64,000 bases of DNA from Pseudomonas oryzicola. GTDB lineage: Bacteria > Pseudomonadota > Gammaproteobacteria > Pseudomonadales > Pseudomonadaceae. The notes under the pieces were generated by a model, which searched no databases, was not told the DNA's origin, and saw only the letters and a list, made by a program, of their open reading frames with translations. Shown piece by piece: positions 18,948 through 29,611 of this stretch. How positions within the stretch are numbered: the first letter of the stretch is position 1; every line of letters starts with the position of its first letter. Both the position numbers and the translations under genes were made by a program. The stretch is from NCBI RefSeq assembly GCF_014269185.2, contig NZ_JABWRZ020000001.1:1699001-1763000 (forward strand), in the 5' to 3' direction.

Positions 18948-19928
18948 ATGACCACCCAGCGAATCGGTTTTCTCATCTGGCCCAATGCCAGGCCCTTGAC
19001 CCTGGCGCTGGCCGAGGAAGTGTTGCAGGTGGCGCAGCGAGTGCATCCGGAGGTGGTCTACGAGCTGCAGTTCCTGCAGGCGGAGCCGGCACAGGAGGGC
19101 AGTTGGCGCCTGCCGGGCGAGCCGTGGAATGGCCGTCTGGACGGTTTTCACAAGCTGTTCCTGGTGGCTGACGAGCAGCCGTCGGCGGTGGGCGCGGCCC
19201 TGGTGGCGGCGCTCAAGCAGCTGGCGCGCAGTGGCTGCATGATCGGCGGCCTGTCGGCTGGGGTCTACCCCCTGGCGATGCTGGGCTTGCTCGATGGTTA
19301 CCGGGCGGCGGTGCATTGGCGTTGGCAGGATGATTTTGCCGAGCGCTTCCCCAAGGTCATCGCCACCAGCCACCTGTTCGACTGGGATCGTGATCGCCTG
19401 ACCGCCTGTGGTGGCATGGCGGTTACCGACCTGCTGCTGGCGGTGCTGGCGCGTGATCATGGTGCCGAGTTGGCCGGGGCGGTGTCGGAGGAACTGGTGG
19501 TCGAGCGCATTCGCGAGGGCGGCGAACGCCAGCGTATTCCGTTGCAGAATCGCCTGGGCTCCAGCCATCCCAAGCTGACCCAGGCGGTGTTGCTGATGGA
19601 AGCCAATATCGAGGAGCCGCTGACCACCGACGAAATTGCCCAGCATGTGTGCGTGTCGCGCCGGCAACTGGAGCGCATCTTCAAGCAGTATCTCAACCGC
19701 GTGCCGAGCCAGTACTACCTGGAGCTGCGGCTGAACAAGGCGCGGCAGATGCTGATGCAGACCAGCAAGTCGATCATCCAGATCGGCCTGTCCTGCGGCT
19801 TTTCCTCGGGGCCACATTTTTCCAGTGCCTACCGCAACTTCTTTGGCGCAACGCCACGCGAAGACCGTAACCAGCGGCGCAACAGCAGCCCGTTCGAGTT
19901 GAGTTCGGCGCCGGCCGAGAAGGGCTGA
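18948..19928 (+). CDS. argR: Arginine-responsive AraC-family regulator
   Basis: Pseudomonas ArgR is an AraC/XylS-type regulator, unrelated to E. coli ArgR, that activates arginine catabolism and uptake and represses biosynthesis. The product is 326 aa. An N-terminal GATase1/DJ-1-like domain (residues about 5-190, GGLSAGVYPLAMLGLL) is followed by two C-terminal helix-turn-helix motifs (TTDEIAQHVCVSRRQLERIF and SIIQIGLSCGFSSGPHFSSA). It closes the transporter operon and precedes the AST operon, and both have candidate ArgR half-sites. This placement matches the aot-argR arrangement of Pseudomonas. Confidence 0.93.
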   Translation: MTTQRIGFLIWPNARPLTLALAEEVLQVAQRVHPEVVYELQFLQAEPAQEGSWRLPGEPWNGRLDGFHKLFLVADEQPSAVGAALVAALKQLARSGCMIGGLSAGVYPLAMLGLLDGYRAAVHWRWQDDFAERFPKVIATSHLFDWDRDRLTACGGMAVTDLLLAVLARDHGAELAGAVSEELVVERIREGGERQRIPLQNRLGSSHPKLTQAVLLMEANIEEPLTTDEIAQHVCVSRRQLERIFKQYLNRVPSQYYLELRLNKARQMLMQTSKSIIQIGLSCGFSSGPHFSSAYRNFFGATPREDRNQRRNSSPFELSSAPAEKG

Positions 19929-19971
19929 GGTTTCGGTGGGGGCGGGGTGCATGCCTTGGGAGTGATGGTGG

Positions 19972-20194
19972 GGCGGAAATCGAGCGCCGCCCGCGCGGCG
20001 CATCGCGGATGAATCCGCTCCCACATTTGTTGCAACGTGGCCATGCCTGTCAGGCCATGGTTGCCAGCCGGTTTGCAAGGTTCAAGACATGCGCCAAGGC
20101 AGGCGACCATGGCGTAACAGGTTCGGCACGTTGCAACAAATGTGGGAGCGGATTCATCCGCGATGCGCCGCGCGGGCGGCGCTCGATTTCCGCC
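19972..20194. repeat. Large inverted repeat with two perfect 68-bp arms
   Basis: Arm 19972-20039 is the exact reverse complement of 20127-20194, a 68-bp perfect match around an 87-bp centre. Pairing continues imperfectly into the centre, where a CCATGCCTGTCAGGCCATGG-like stretch faces ACCATGGCGTAACAGG. The arms include GCGGATGAATCCGC and GCGCCGCGCGGGC palindromes of REP type (CTCCCACATTTGTTGCAAC flanks them). This looks like a BIME of two inverted composite repeats. As RNA it would form a very long hairpin between argR and aruC. Small ORFs within it are not genes. Confidence 0.92.
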
Positions 20195-20300
20195 ACGGCA
20201 CAACCACAACGCCTTGCGCCCGCGGCCTCGCCGAATTGCCTGTGAACACCCGTTCACCCAGCCCCCTCTCTGCCGTACACTGCGCGATTGCGACAGTGTT

Positions 20301-21666
<1,366 letters not shown>

Positions 21667-21801
21667 ACGGCCTGAGGTCCCTTCGCCGGCTCCAGCGCTG
21701 CCTGGGCCGGGCCGGCGATACCCGATTCCCGTGCAGGTGCCGGTGCACCTGCCGTTTTTTCGTGCCGCCATGAGCGGCCCGTATTCCAAAGGAGTGACAC
21801 C

Positions 21802-22821
21802 ATGCTGGTGATGCGCCCTGCGCAAATGGCTGATCTGAACGAAGTGCAGCGCATGGCTGCAGACAGCCCCATTGGTGTCACCTCGCTGCCGGACGACGCT
21901 GCTCGCCTGGGCGACAAGATCGCCGCTTCCGAGACTTCCTTCGCCGCCGAGGTCAGCTTCAACGGAGAGGAGAGCTACTTCTTCGTCCTCGAAGACAGTG
22001 AAACCGGCAAGCTGGCCGGCTGCTCGGCGATCGTCGCTTCGGCCGGCTACTCCGAGCCGTTCTACAGCTTTCGTAACGAAACCTTCGTGCACGCCTCGCG
22101 CGAGCTGAAGATCCACAACAAGATCCACGTGCTGTCGCTGTGCCACGACCTCACCGGCAACAGCCTGCTGACCAGCTTCTATGTACTGCCGGAGCTGGTG
22201 AACAGCGGTTGGGCCGAACTCAATTCGCGTGGTCGCCTGTTGTTCATGGCTTCGCACCCGGAGCGTTTCGCCGATTCGGTGGTGACCGAGATCGTCGGCT
22301 ACAGCGACGAGCAGGGTGAATCGCCGTTCTGGGATGCCATCGGGCGCAATTTCTTCGACCTCAACTACGCCGATGCCGAGCGCCTGTGCGGCCTGAAGAG
22401 CCGTACCTTCCTCGCCGAGCTGATGCCGCACTACCCGATCTACGTGCCGCTGCTGCCTGACCTGGCGCAGGAGGCGATGGGCCAGGTGCATCCGCGGGCG
22501 CAGATCACCTTCGACATCCTCATGCGCGAAGGCTTCGAAACCGAGCACTACATCGACATCTTCGATGGTGGCCCGACCTTGCATGCGCGTACTTCGGGCA
22601 TCCGCTCGATCGCCCAGAGCCGGGTGGTGCCGGTGAAGCTCGAGGACGCCCCGGTCAAGGGCGGGCGCCCGTACCTGGTGTGCAATGGCCAGTTGCAGGA
22701 CTACCGCGCAGTGCTGCTGGACCTGGACTGGGTGCCCGGCAAGCCGGTCAGCCTGAGCCTGGCCGCGGCCGATGCGCTGGGGGTGGGCGAAGGTGCCAGC
22801 GTGCGCCTGGTCGCGGTCTGA
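21802..22821 (+). CDS. aruF: Arginine/ornithine N-succinyltransferase, alpha subunit
   Basis: One of the two subunits of AST step 1, which transfers succinate from succinyl-CoA to arginine. The product is 339 aa of the AstA family with a GNAT-like N terminus (MLVMRPAQMADLNEVQRMA) and conserved segments LSLCHDLTGNSLLTSFYV and SDEQGESPFWDAIGRNFFDL. Pseudomonas uses a heteromer of AruF and AruG, unlike the single E. coli AstA. Which of the pair is called alpha follows the gene order. Confidence 0.92.
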   Translation: MLVMRPAQMADLNEVQRMAADSPIGVTSLPDDAARLGDKIAASETSFAAEVSFNGEESYFFVLEDSETGKLAGCSAIVASAGYSEPFYSFRNETFVHASRELKIHNKIHVLSLCHDLTGNSLLTSFYVLPELVNSGWAELNSRGRLLFMASHPERFADSVVTEIVGYSDEQGESPFWDAIGRNFFDLNYADAERLCGLKSRTFLAELMPHYPIYVPLLPDLAQEAMGQVHPRAQITFDILMREGFETEHYIDIFDGGPTLHARTSGIRSIAQSRVVPVKLEDAPVKGGRPYLVCNGQLQDYRAVLLDLDWVPGKPVSLSLAAADALGVGEGASVRLVAV

Positions 22822-22899
22822 GGTCTGGCAACAGACGTTTGCGGATTGATGCGTTAGCAGAGTTTCGCGCCGGCCGCCGCCGTCGCACAAGGAGATAGC

Positions 22900-23928
22900 A
22901 TGATCGTTCGTCCTGTACGCAGCAGCGATTTGCCTGCGTTGATCGAATTGGCACGCAGCACCGGGACCACCGGGCTGACCACGCTGCCGGCCAACGAAGA
23001 GCGCCTGGGGCATCGCGTTGGCTGGGCGGAAAAAAGCTTCCGTGGCGAAGCCGAGCGCGCCGACACCGACTACCTGTTCGTGCTGGAAAACGACGAAGGC
23101 CTGGTGGTGGGCATCAGTGCCATTGCCGGTGCCGTCGGCTTGCGCGAGCCCTGGTACAACTACCGCGTCGGGCTGACTGTCAGCGCCTCGCAGGAGCTGA
23201 AGATCTATCGCGAAATCCCCACTCTGTTCCTGGCCAACGACCTGACCGGCAACTCCGAGCTGTGTTCGCTGTTCCTGCGCAGCGACTACCGCTCGGGCCT
23301 CAATGGCCGCCTGTTGTCGCGGGCGCGCATGCTGTTCATGGCCGAGTTCCCCGAGCTGTTCGGCAAGAAAATCATCGCCGAAATGCGCGGCATGTCCGAT
23401 GAGCAGGGCCGTTCACCGTTCTGGGAAAGCCTGGGCCGGCACTTCTTCAAGATGGAGTTCAGCCAGGCCGACTACCTTACCGGTGTGGGCAACAAGTCGT
23501 TCATCGCCGAGCTGATGCCCAAGTTCCCGCTGTACACCTGCTTCCTGTCCGAGGCAGCACGCAACGTGATCGGCCGCGTGCACAAGGACACCGAGCCGGC
23601 GCTGGCCATGCTCAAGCAGGAAGGTTTCAACTACCAGGGCTACGTCGACATTTTCGACGCCGGCCCTGCCATCGAGTGTGACACCGACAAGATCCGCGCC
23701 GTACGCGAAAGCCAGACCCTGGTACTGGCCGTAGGTACACCGGGCGATGACGCCACTCCTTACATCATTCACAACCGCAAGCGCGACGACTGCCGCATCA
23801 CGGCCGCGCCTGCGCGGCTGGCCGCCGGTACCCTGGTGGTCGACCCCCTGACGGCCAAGCGCCTGCGCATGGGGGCCGGCGACAACGTGCGCGCGGTGCC
23901 GCTGTCGGCGAGCCGGGAGGCCAAATAA
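22900..23928 (+). CDS. aruG: Arginine N-succinyltransferase, beta subunit
   Basis: The second AST step-1 subunit, 342 aa. It is clearly a paralog of the preceding aruF product: both share an LxxCL-type acyl-CoA fold and stretches such as FLANDLTGNSELCSLFLR and SDEQGRSPFWESLGRHFF. It is closer to E. coli AstA than AruF is. The ATG follows AAGGAGA. Its stop codon is directly followed by the astD ATG (23929), so translation is likely coupled. Confidence 0.93.
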   Translation: MIVRPVRSSDLPALIELARSTGTTGLTTLPANEERLGHRVGWAEKSFRGEAERADTDYLFVLENDEGLVVGISAIAGAVGLREPWYNYRVGLTVSASQELKIYREIPTLFLANDLTGNSELCSLFLRSDYRSGLNGRLLSRARMLFMAEFPELFGKKIIAEMRGMSDEQGRSPFWESLGRHFFKMEFSQADYLTGVGNKSFIAELMPKFPLYTCFLSEAARNVIGRVHKDTEPALAMLKQEGFNYQGYVDIFDAGPAIECDTDKIRAVRESQTLVLAVGTPGDDATPYIIHNRKRDDCRITAAPARLAAGTLVVDPLTAKRLRMGAGDNVRAVPLSASREAK

Positions 23929-25392
<1,464 letters not shown>

Positions 25393-25415
25393 CAACAGGT
25401 CACGGAGCCTAGCCG

Positions 25416-26765
25416 ATGAAATCCTATGAAGTGAATTTTGATGGCCTGGTGGGGCCTACCCACAACTATGGCGGCCTGTCCTACGGTAACGTGGCTTCGC
25501 AGAGCAACAGCCAGCAAGGCTCCAACCCGCGCGAAGCTGCGCGCCAGGGTCTGGCGAAGATGAAAGCGCTGGCCGACATGGGCTTCAAGCAGGGCGTACT
25601 GGCACCGCAGGAGCGCCCGGACGTGGCCGCGCTGCGTCGCCTGGGCTTCAGCGGCAGCGATGCCGAAGTGATCCAGCGTGCTGCCAGGGAGGCCATGCCG
25701 TTGCTGGTGGCCAGTTGCTCGGCCTCGAGCATGTGGGTGGCCAACGCCGCCACGGTCAGCCCGAGCGCCGACACGGCCGATGGTCGCGTGCACTTCACCG
25801 CCGCCAACCTCAACTGCAAGTACCACCGCAGCATCGAGCACCCGACCACCAGCCGCGTGCTCGGGGCCATGTTCAGCGATGCACAGTATTTTGCCCACCA
25901 TGCGGCGCTGCCCGCCGTGGCCCAGTTCGGTGACGAGGGGGCGGCCAACCACACGCGCTTCTGCCGTAGCTACGGCGAGGCTGGCGTGGAGTTCTTCGTG
26001 TATGGCCGCAGTGCGTTCGACAGCCGCTACCCGGCGCCGCAGAAATACCCGGCCCGGCAAACCCTGGAGGCCTCGCAGGCAGTGGCCAGGCTGCATGGCC
26101 TGAGCGACGATGGCGTGGTCTACGCTCAGCAGAACCCGGCCGTGATCGACCAGGGCGTGTTCCACAACGATGTGATTTCGGTGGGTAACGGCGAAGTGCT
26201 GTTCTACCACGAGGACGCTTTCCTCCAGACCGACACGGTACTTGGCCAGCTGCGAGCTAAACTGGCCAGCAAGGGTGGCAACTTCCAGGCCATCTGCGTG
26301 CCACGCGCAGCGGTCACGGTAGAGGACGCTGTGCGTTCCTACCTGTTCAACAGCCAGCTGCTCAGCCGCGAGGACGGGTCCATGCTGCTGGTGGTGCCGG
26401 AAGAGTGCCGCAACAACGAGCGGGTCTGGGCCTACCTTGGCCAGCTGACCAGCCAGGGCGGCCCGGTGAAGGAGGTCAAGGTGTTCGACCTCAAGCAGAG
26501 CATGCAGAACGGCGGTGGCCCGGCTTGCCTGCGGTTGCGCGTGGCGTTGAAGGAAACCGAACTGGCAGCGGTCAACCAAGGCGTTATCATGACCGCCCCG
26601 CTGTACGACACCCTGGTGCAGTGGGTCGACAAGCATTACCGCGACCGCCTTGGCGAAGCGGACCTGGCCGACCCGCAGCTGTTGCTGGAATGCCGTACGG
26701 CGCTGGATGAGTTGACCCAGATCCTGAAGTTGGGCTCGGTGTATCCGTTCCAACGCCAACCTTGA
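25416..26765 (+). CDS. astB: N-succinylarginine dihydrolase
   Basis: AST step 2: hydrolysis of N-succinylarginine to N-succinylornithine, ammonia and CO2. The product is 449 aa of the amidinotransferase fold. Conserved parts are the N terminus [20 protein letters not shown], the catalytic histidine region [18 protein letters not shown], and the nucleophilic cysteine in [12 protein letters not shown] at about residue 370. It lies 24 bp after astD. The symbol aruB is equivalent. Confidence 0.95.
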   Translation: MKSYEVNFDGLVGPTHNYGGLSYGNVASQSNSQQGSNPREAARQGLAKMKALADMGFKQGVLAPQERPDVAALRRLGFSGSDAEVIQRAAREAMPLLVASCSASSMWVANAATVSPSADTADGRVHFTAANLNCKYHRSIEHPTTSRVLGAMFSDAQYFAHHAALPAVAQFGDEGAANHTRFCRSYGEAGVEFFVYGRSAFDSRYPAPQKYPARQTLEASQAVARLHGLSDDGVVYAQQNPAVIDQGVFHNDVISVGNGEVLFYHEDAFLQTDTVLGQLRAKLASKGGNFQAICVPRAAVTVEDAVRSYLFNSQLLSREDGSMLLVVPEECRNNERVWAYLGQLTSQGGPVKEVKVFDLKQSMQNGGGPACLRLRVALKETELAAVNQGVIMTAPLYDTLVQWVDKHYRDRLGEADLADPQLLLECRTALDELTQILKLGSVYPFQRQP

Positions 26766-26779
26766 AGAGAGACTTTGCA

Positions 26780-27070
26780 ATGACCGACGCCCTGCGCCTG
26801 ATCCTCGAAGATGAAGACGGCACCCAGCTGGAGACCTCCTGCACCCGCTTTGCCGTGGTCTGGCAAGGCAAGGAAGTGTGGATTCAGCAAGATGGCCGTG
26901 GCCAGCTGCTGATCGGCGTGGATGTCGAGGAAGACGACACCGAGTATGCCAACCTGTTGCTGCGGCCGATGGCCACCAACCTGGTCAGCCTGCAACTGGA
27001 AATGGAGCCGGCGGAGCTTGCCGAAGACGACGATCACGTCCATGGCCCCGACTGCGGCCACCACCACTAA
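26780..27070 (+). CDS. Small acidic His-tailed protein within the AST operon
   Basis: The 96-aa product is acidic and has a C terminus of [11 protein letters not shown], a possible metal-binding tail. The N-terminal part is a compact alternating pattern ([16 protein letters not shown]) that suggests a beta-rich domain. No enzyme motif is seen and I do not know its function. It is 15 bp after astB and 11 bp before astE, so it is co-transcribed with arginine catabolism genes. The ATG at 26780 is preferred over a TTG at 26762 that overlaps the astB stop. Confidence 0.82.
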   Translation: MTDALRLILEDEDGTQLETSCTRFAVVWQGKEVWIQQDGRGQLLIGVDVEEDDTEYANLLLRPMATNLVSLQLEMEPAELAEDDDHVHGPDCGHHH

Positions 27071-27080
27071 GGAAGTCCCT

Positions 27081-28088
27081 ATGCTCGCCCTTGGCAAATT
27101 GCTTGAGCTGACCCTCACCGATCACGAACCGGCCGAGAAGACCCAAGTGACGCCCAAGGGTGTGCGTTTGCGCTGGCTAGGAGAGGGCGCACTCGAAGTG
27201 CGTCCGGCCGAAAGCGACGATTGCGGGCTCGACTTGCTGTTGTCCGCCGGTATCCACGGCAACGAAACGGCGCCGATCGAGTTGCTCGAGCGCCTGCTGC
27301 ATGGCGTGGCCAATGGCAAGGTCATACCCAGGGCGCGGGTACTGTTCCTGTTCGGTAACCCTGCGGCGATCCGCAAGGGGGAGCGCTTCATCGAGCAGGA
27401 CATCAACCGCCTGTTCAACGGTCGCCACGAGTTGTCCAGTGGCTTCGAGGCTTTGCGTGCTGCCGAGCTGGAACAGTTCGCCCGGGTGTTTTTCAGCAAG
27501 CCTGGGCGCAACCGCCTGCATTACGACCTGCATACGGCAATTCGCGGCTCGAAGATCGAGCAGTTCGCCTTGTATCCCTATAAAGAGGGGCGCAAGCATT
27601 CCCGTCGCGAGCTGGCACGCCTGGCGGCAGCGGGCATGCAGGCAGTGCTGCTGCAGAGCAAGTCGTCCATTACCTTCAGTGCTTTCACCTATGAGCAACT
27701 GGAAGCCGAAGCCTTTACCCTGGAGTTGGGCAAGGCCCGCCCGTTCGGCCAGAATGAACTGGTCAACCTCGACAGGCTGGAAGAGCGCCTGATCCAAATC
27801 ATCGAGAACACCGAGCCGGAAGGTGAAGGTTCGCTGGATGGCTTGCAGCTGTTCAGCGTTTCCCGCGAGATCATCAAGCACAGCGACAGCTTCCACCTGC
27901 ACCTGCCGGCGGATATCGAGAACTTCTCCGAGCTGAGCAAGGGCTACCTGCTGGCCGAGGATCTTGCCGAGACACGCTGGGTGGTAGAGGAGGAGGGTGC
28001 GCGCATCATCTTCCCCAATCCCAAGGTCAAGAACGGCTTGCGCGCCGGGATCCTCATCGTTCCGGACTCGGGGCAGCGGCTGGGCTGA
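27081..28088 (+). CDS. astE: Succinylglutamate desuccinylase
   Basis: AST step 5: releases succinate and glutamate. The product is 335 aa of the AspA/AstE zinc carboxypeptidase-like family. Zinc ligands appear as H and E in [15 protein letters not shown] and H in [10 protein letters not shown], and the catalytic glutamate in [17 protein letters not shown] 27081 follows AAGGAAG; the frame upstream overlaps the previous gene and is not used. It is the last gene of the operon and a hairpin follows. A zinc enzyme next to a His-tailed small protein may be meaningful (inference). Confidence 0.94.
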   Translation: MLALGKLLELTLTDHEPAEKTQVTPKGVRLRWLGEGALEVRPAESDDCGLDLLLSAGIHGNETAPIELLERLLHGVANGKVIPRARVLFLFGNPAAIRKGERFIEQDINRLFNGRHELSSGFEALRAAELEQFARVFFSKPGRNRLHYDLHTAIRGSKIEQFALYPYKEGRKHSRRELARLAAAGMQAVLLQSKSSITFSAFTYEQLEAEAFTLELGKARPFGQNELVNLDRLEERLIQIIENTEPEGEGSLDGLQLFSVSREIIKHSDSFHLHLPADIENFSELSKGYLLAEDLAETRWVVEEEGARIIFPNPKVKNGLRAGILIVPDSGQRLG

Positions 28089-28102
28089 AGGGGGCAGGGC
28101 AA

Positions 28103-28126
28103 GTGGTGCGCGTTCAGGCGCACCAC
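28103..28126. terminator. Hairpin between convergent astE and the M91-like gene
   Basis: Stem GTGGTGCG/CGCACCAC with an 8-nt loop lies 15 bp past astE and 11 bp past the end of the minus-strand gene. No T run follows, so any termination would be weak. Confidence 0.5.
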
Positions 28127-28136
28127 ATGGGCGTGC

Positions 28137-29309
28137 TCAGTAGTACGTGCGCAGCGGCAGGCCTAGCTCCATTCGCAGTGCATTTTCGTTGAATGGCGAT
28201 GGGTTGGTGTCGCTCGGCGCCGTATCGGGGTCATTGTCGAAATCGTACAGAATGCCGCTCGGCAGGCCGATGGCCTGCAGGTGCGCATTATTGACCCGGA
28301 TCGCCCTGCGATCGATAGTCCTGATCGGGGTGTCGCCAGGCACCGTCGTGCCGTTGAAGGCGTTGTACGCTTCGCACAAGCAACGGTAGAGGTCGAGCAG
28401 CGGCAAATTGTCGCTGTCCGAGCGCGCCAGGTTGAATGCCAGGTCGCCACCTTCGGCAGGCCAGCCGGCGACCCATTCCAGTTGGCTGTTGCGCGACAGG
28501 TGGTGGTCGCTGTCGGCCGGGTCTGAAATGTAGGCTTCAAACTGAGTGGCGTTCTGTGTCTCGGTCACCTTTATCCATGAGCGTTTCGCCAGTTCGGCAA
28601 GGAGTTGCTGCCCGCAACGCGTATGGCGCAGGAAAACCAGGTGGTTGTGGACGGCCTGTTTGAAGGTGTCGCTGCCTTGTATGTCGAAGGTGCTGCTGGC
28701 GAGCGTGTCGAGAGGGGCGCTAAGGGGCTGCTCGAAGCGGGCGTCTCCCGCCTGGTTGCGGGCATAGACCACCGAGTCATATGGGTCGTCGACCAGGATA
28801 TGGCCTTTGATGCGCCTACTCGCCGAGCCGCTCTTGATGAACGCCAGCCCTTGGCCCACGTTGATCTGCGCATCACCACTGCCGGTAAACACCTCTGTGA
28901 TACCGCCGCCGGTAGTGATGCGCGTGTCGCCATCTGCAGCCTGGATGATGACAGGCGTTTTCACATCCTCCGTCACGCGAATGTCCGCCTCACCCGGTGC
29001 CGTCTTGATGATGAGGGTTTGCCTGGGCGTAGGCGCGAGGATGAACGTCTTGTTGCCGACCTTGGCCATCAGGTGGCAATCATAGGTGGAAATATTGATA
29101 TTGACCGCCGGGGCATGGCTTTGAATCACCATGTGGTGCCTGCCCGGGATCTGGCCTTGCTCGAACCATAGCTGTTCGAGAAGGACATCCACGTTGTCGT
29201 CGCGGTATTCGTAGAAGCGATGAACGGTTTTGCCAACGATGGACGTGTCTGCCCATTGTTGAAAACCGCTGGTCCTGCCGGAAATGAAATAGATGGGATT
29301 AGGGTGCAT
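28137..29309 (-). CDS. M91-like (NleD/HopH-type) protein without the zinc motif
   Basis: The product is 390 aa from ATG 29309 (GCGAGG upstream). Residues about 70-175 contain short beta-strand repeats suggestive of a beta-helix. The C terminus has the layout of peptidase M91 effector-like proteins of Pseudomonas: AYNAFNGTTVPG, then NNAHLQAIGLP, and a final ENALRMELGLPLRTYY. Where these have an HExxH zinc site, this protein reads RCLCE (residues 309-313), so all three key residues differ and protease activity is unlikely. It has no signal peptide and no neighbouring secretion genes. The codon use looks less GC-rich than its neighbours. Function unknown; family placement is from memory. Confidence 0.65.
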   Translation of the reverse strand: MHPNPIYFISGRTSGFQQWADTSIVGKTVHRFYEYRDDNVDVLLEQLWFEQGQIPGRHHMVIQSHAPAVNINISTYDCHLMAKVGNKTFILAPTPRQTLIIKTAPGEADIRVTEDVKTPVIIQAADGDTRITTGGGITEVFTGSGDAQINVGQGLAFIKSGSASRRIKGHILVDDPYDSVVYARNQAGDARFEQPLSAPLDTLASSTFDIQGSDTFKQAVHNHLVFLRHTRCGQQLLAELAKRSWIKVTETQNATQFEAYISDPADSDHHLSRNSQLEWVAGWPAEGGDLAFNLARSDSDNLPLLDLYRCLCEAYNAFNGTTVPGDTPIRTIDRRAIRVNNAHLQAIGLPSGILYDFDNDPDTAPSDTNPSPFNENALRMELGLPLRTYY

Positions 29310-29534
29310 GAGGGGCCTCGCTTGCAGTGAATGGGGGCAACAGGTGGCGCAGCGCAAGGCTAAAGGGCTGTGCAGGCAGGAAGTGGTACTTATCTAGGTG
29401 CGCAGGGGCGAGGAGCGGGCGTTGTGAGCAGACGCTGAAGGGTATAGCCTGCATTTTGCTATTTGAAATGACAATTTAATGCCGATTGGCCATTTCGGGC
29501 CTATAAACACACTGCATCCGCCGTTCAGGCTGGA

Positions 29535-29540
29535 TATAAT
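29535..29540 (+). promoter_or_regulatory. Predicted -10 of alaS
   Basis: A perfect TATAAT lies 72 bp before the alaS start. The best -35 is weak (CTGCAT at 29512-29517, 17-bp spacer). The rest of 29310-29534 is AT-richer intergenic DNA in which I see nothing else. Confidence 0.5.
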
Positions 29541-29611
29541 GGCGCCCTTTGCCGTCGTTTCGTCGATTCGACGTATTAGCCCAAACGGCCGCCGTTTCCG
29601 TGGAAGAACCT

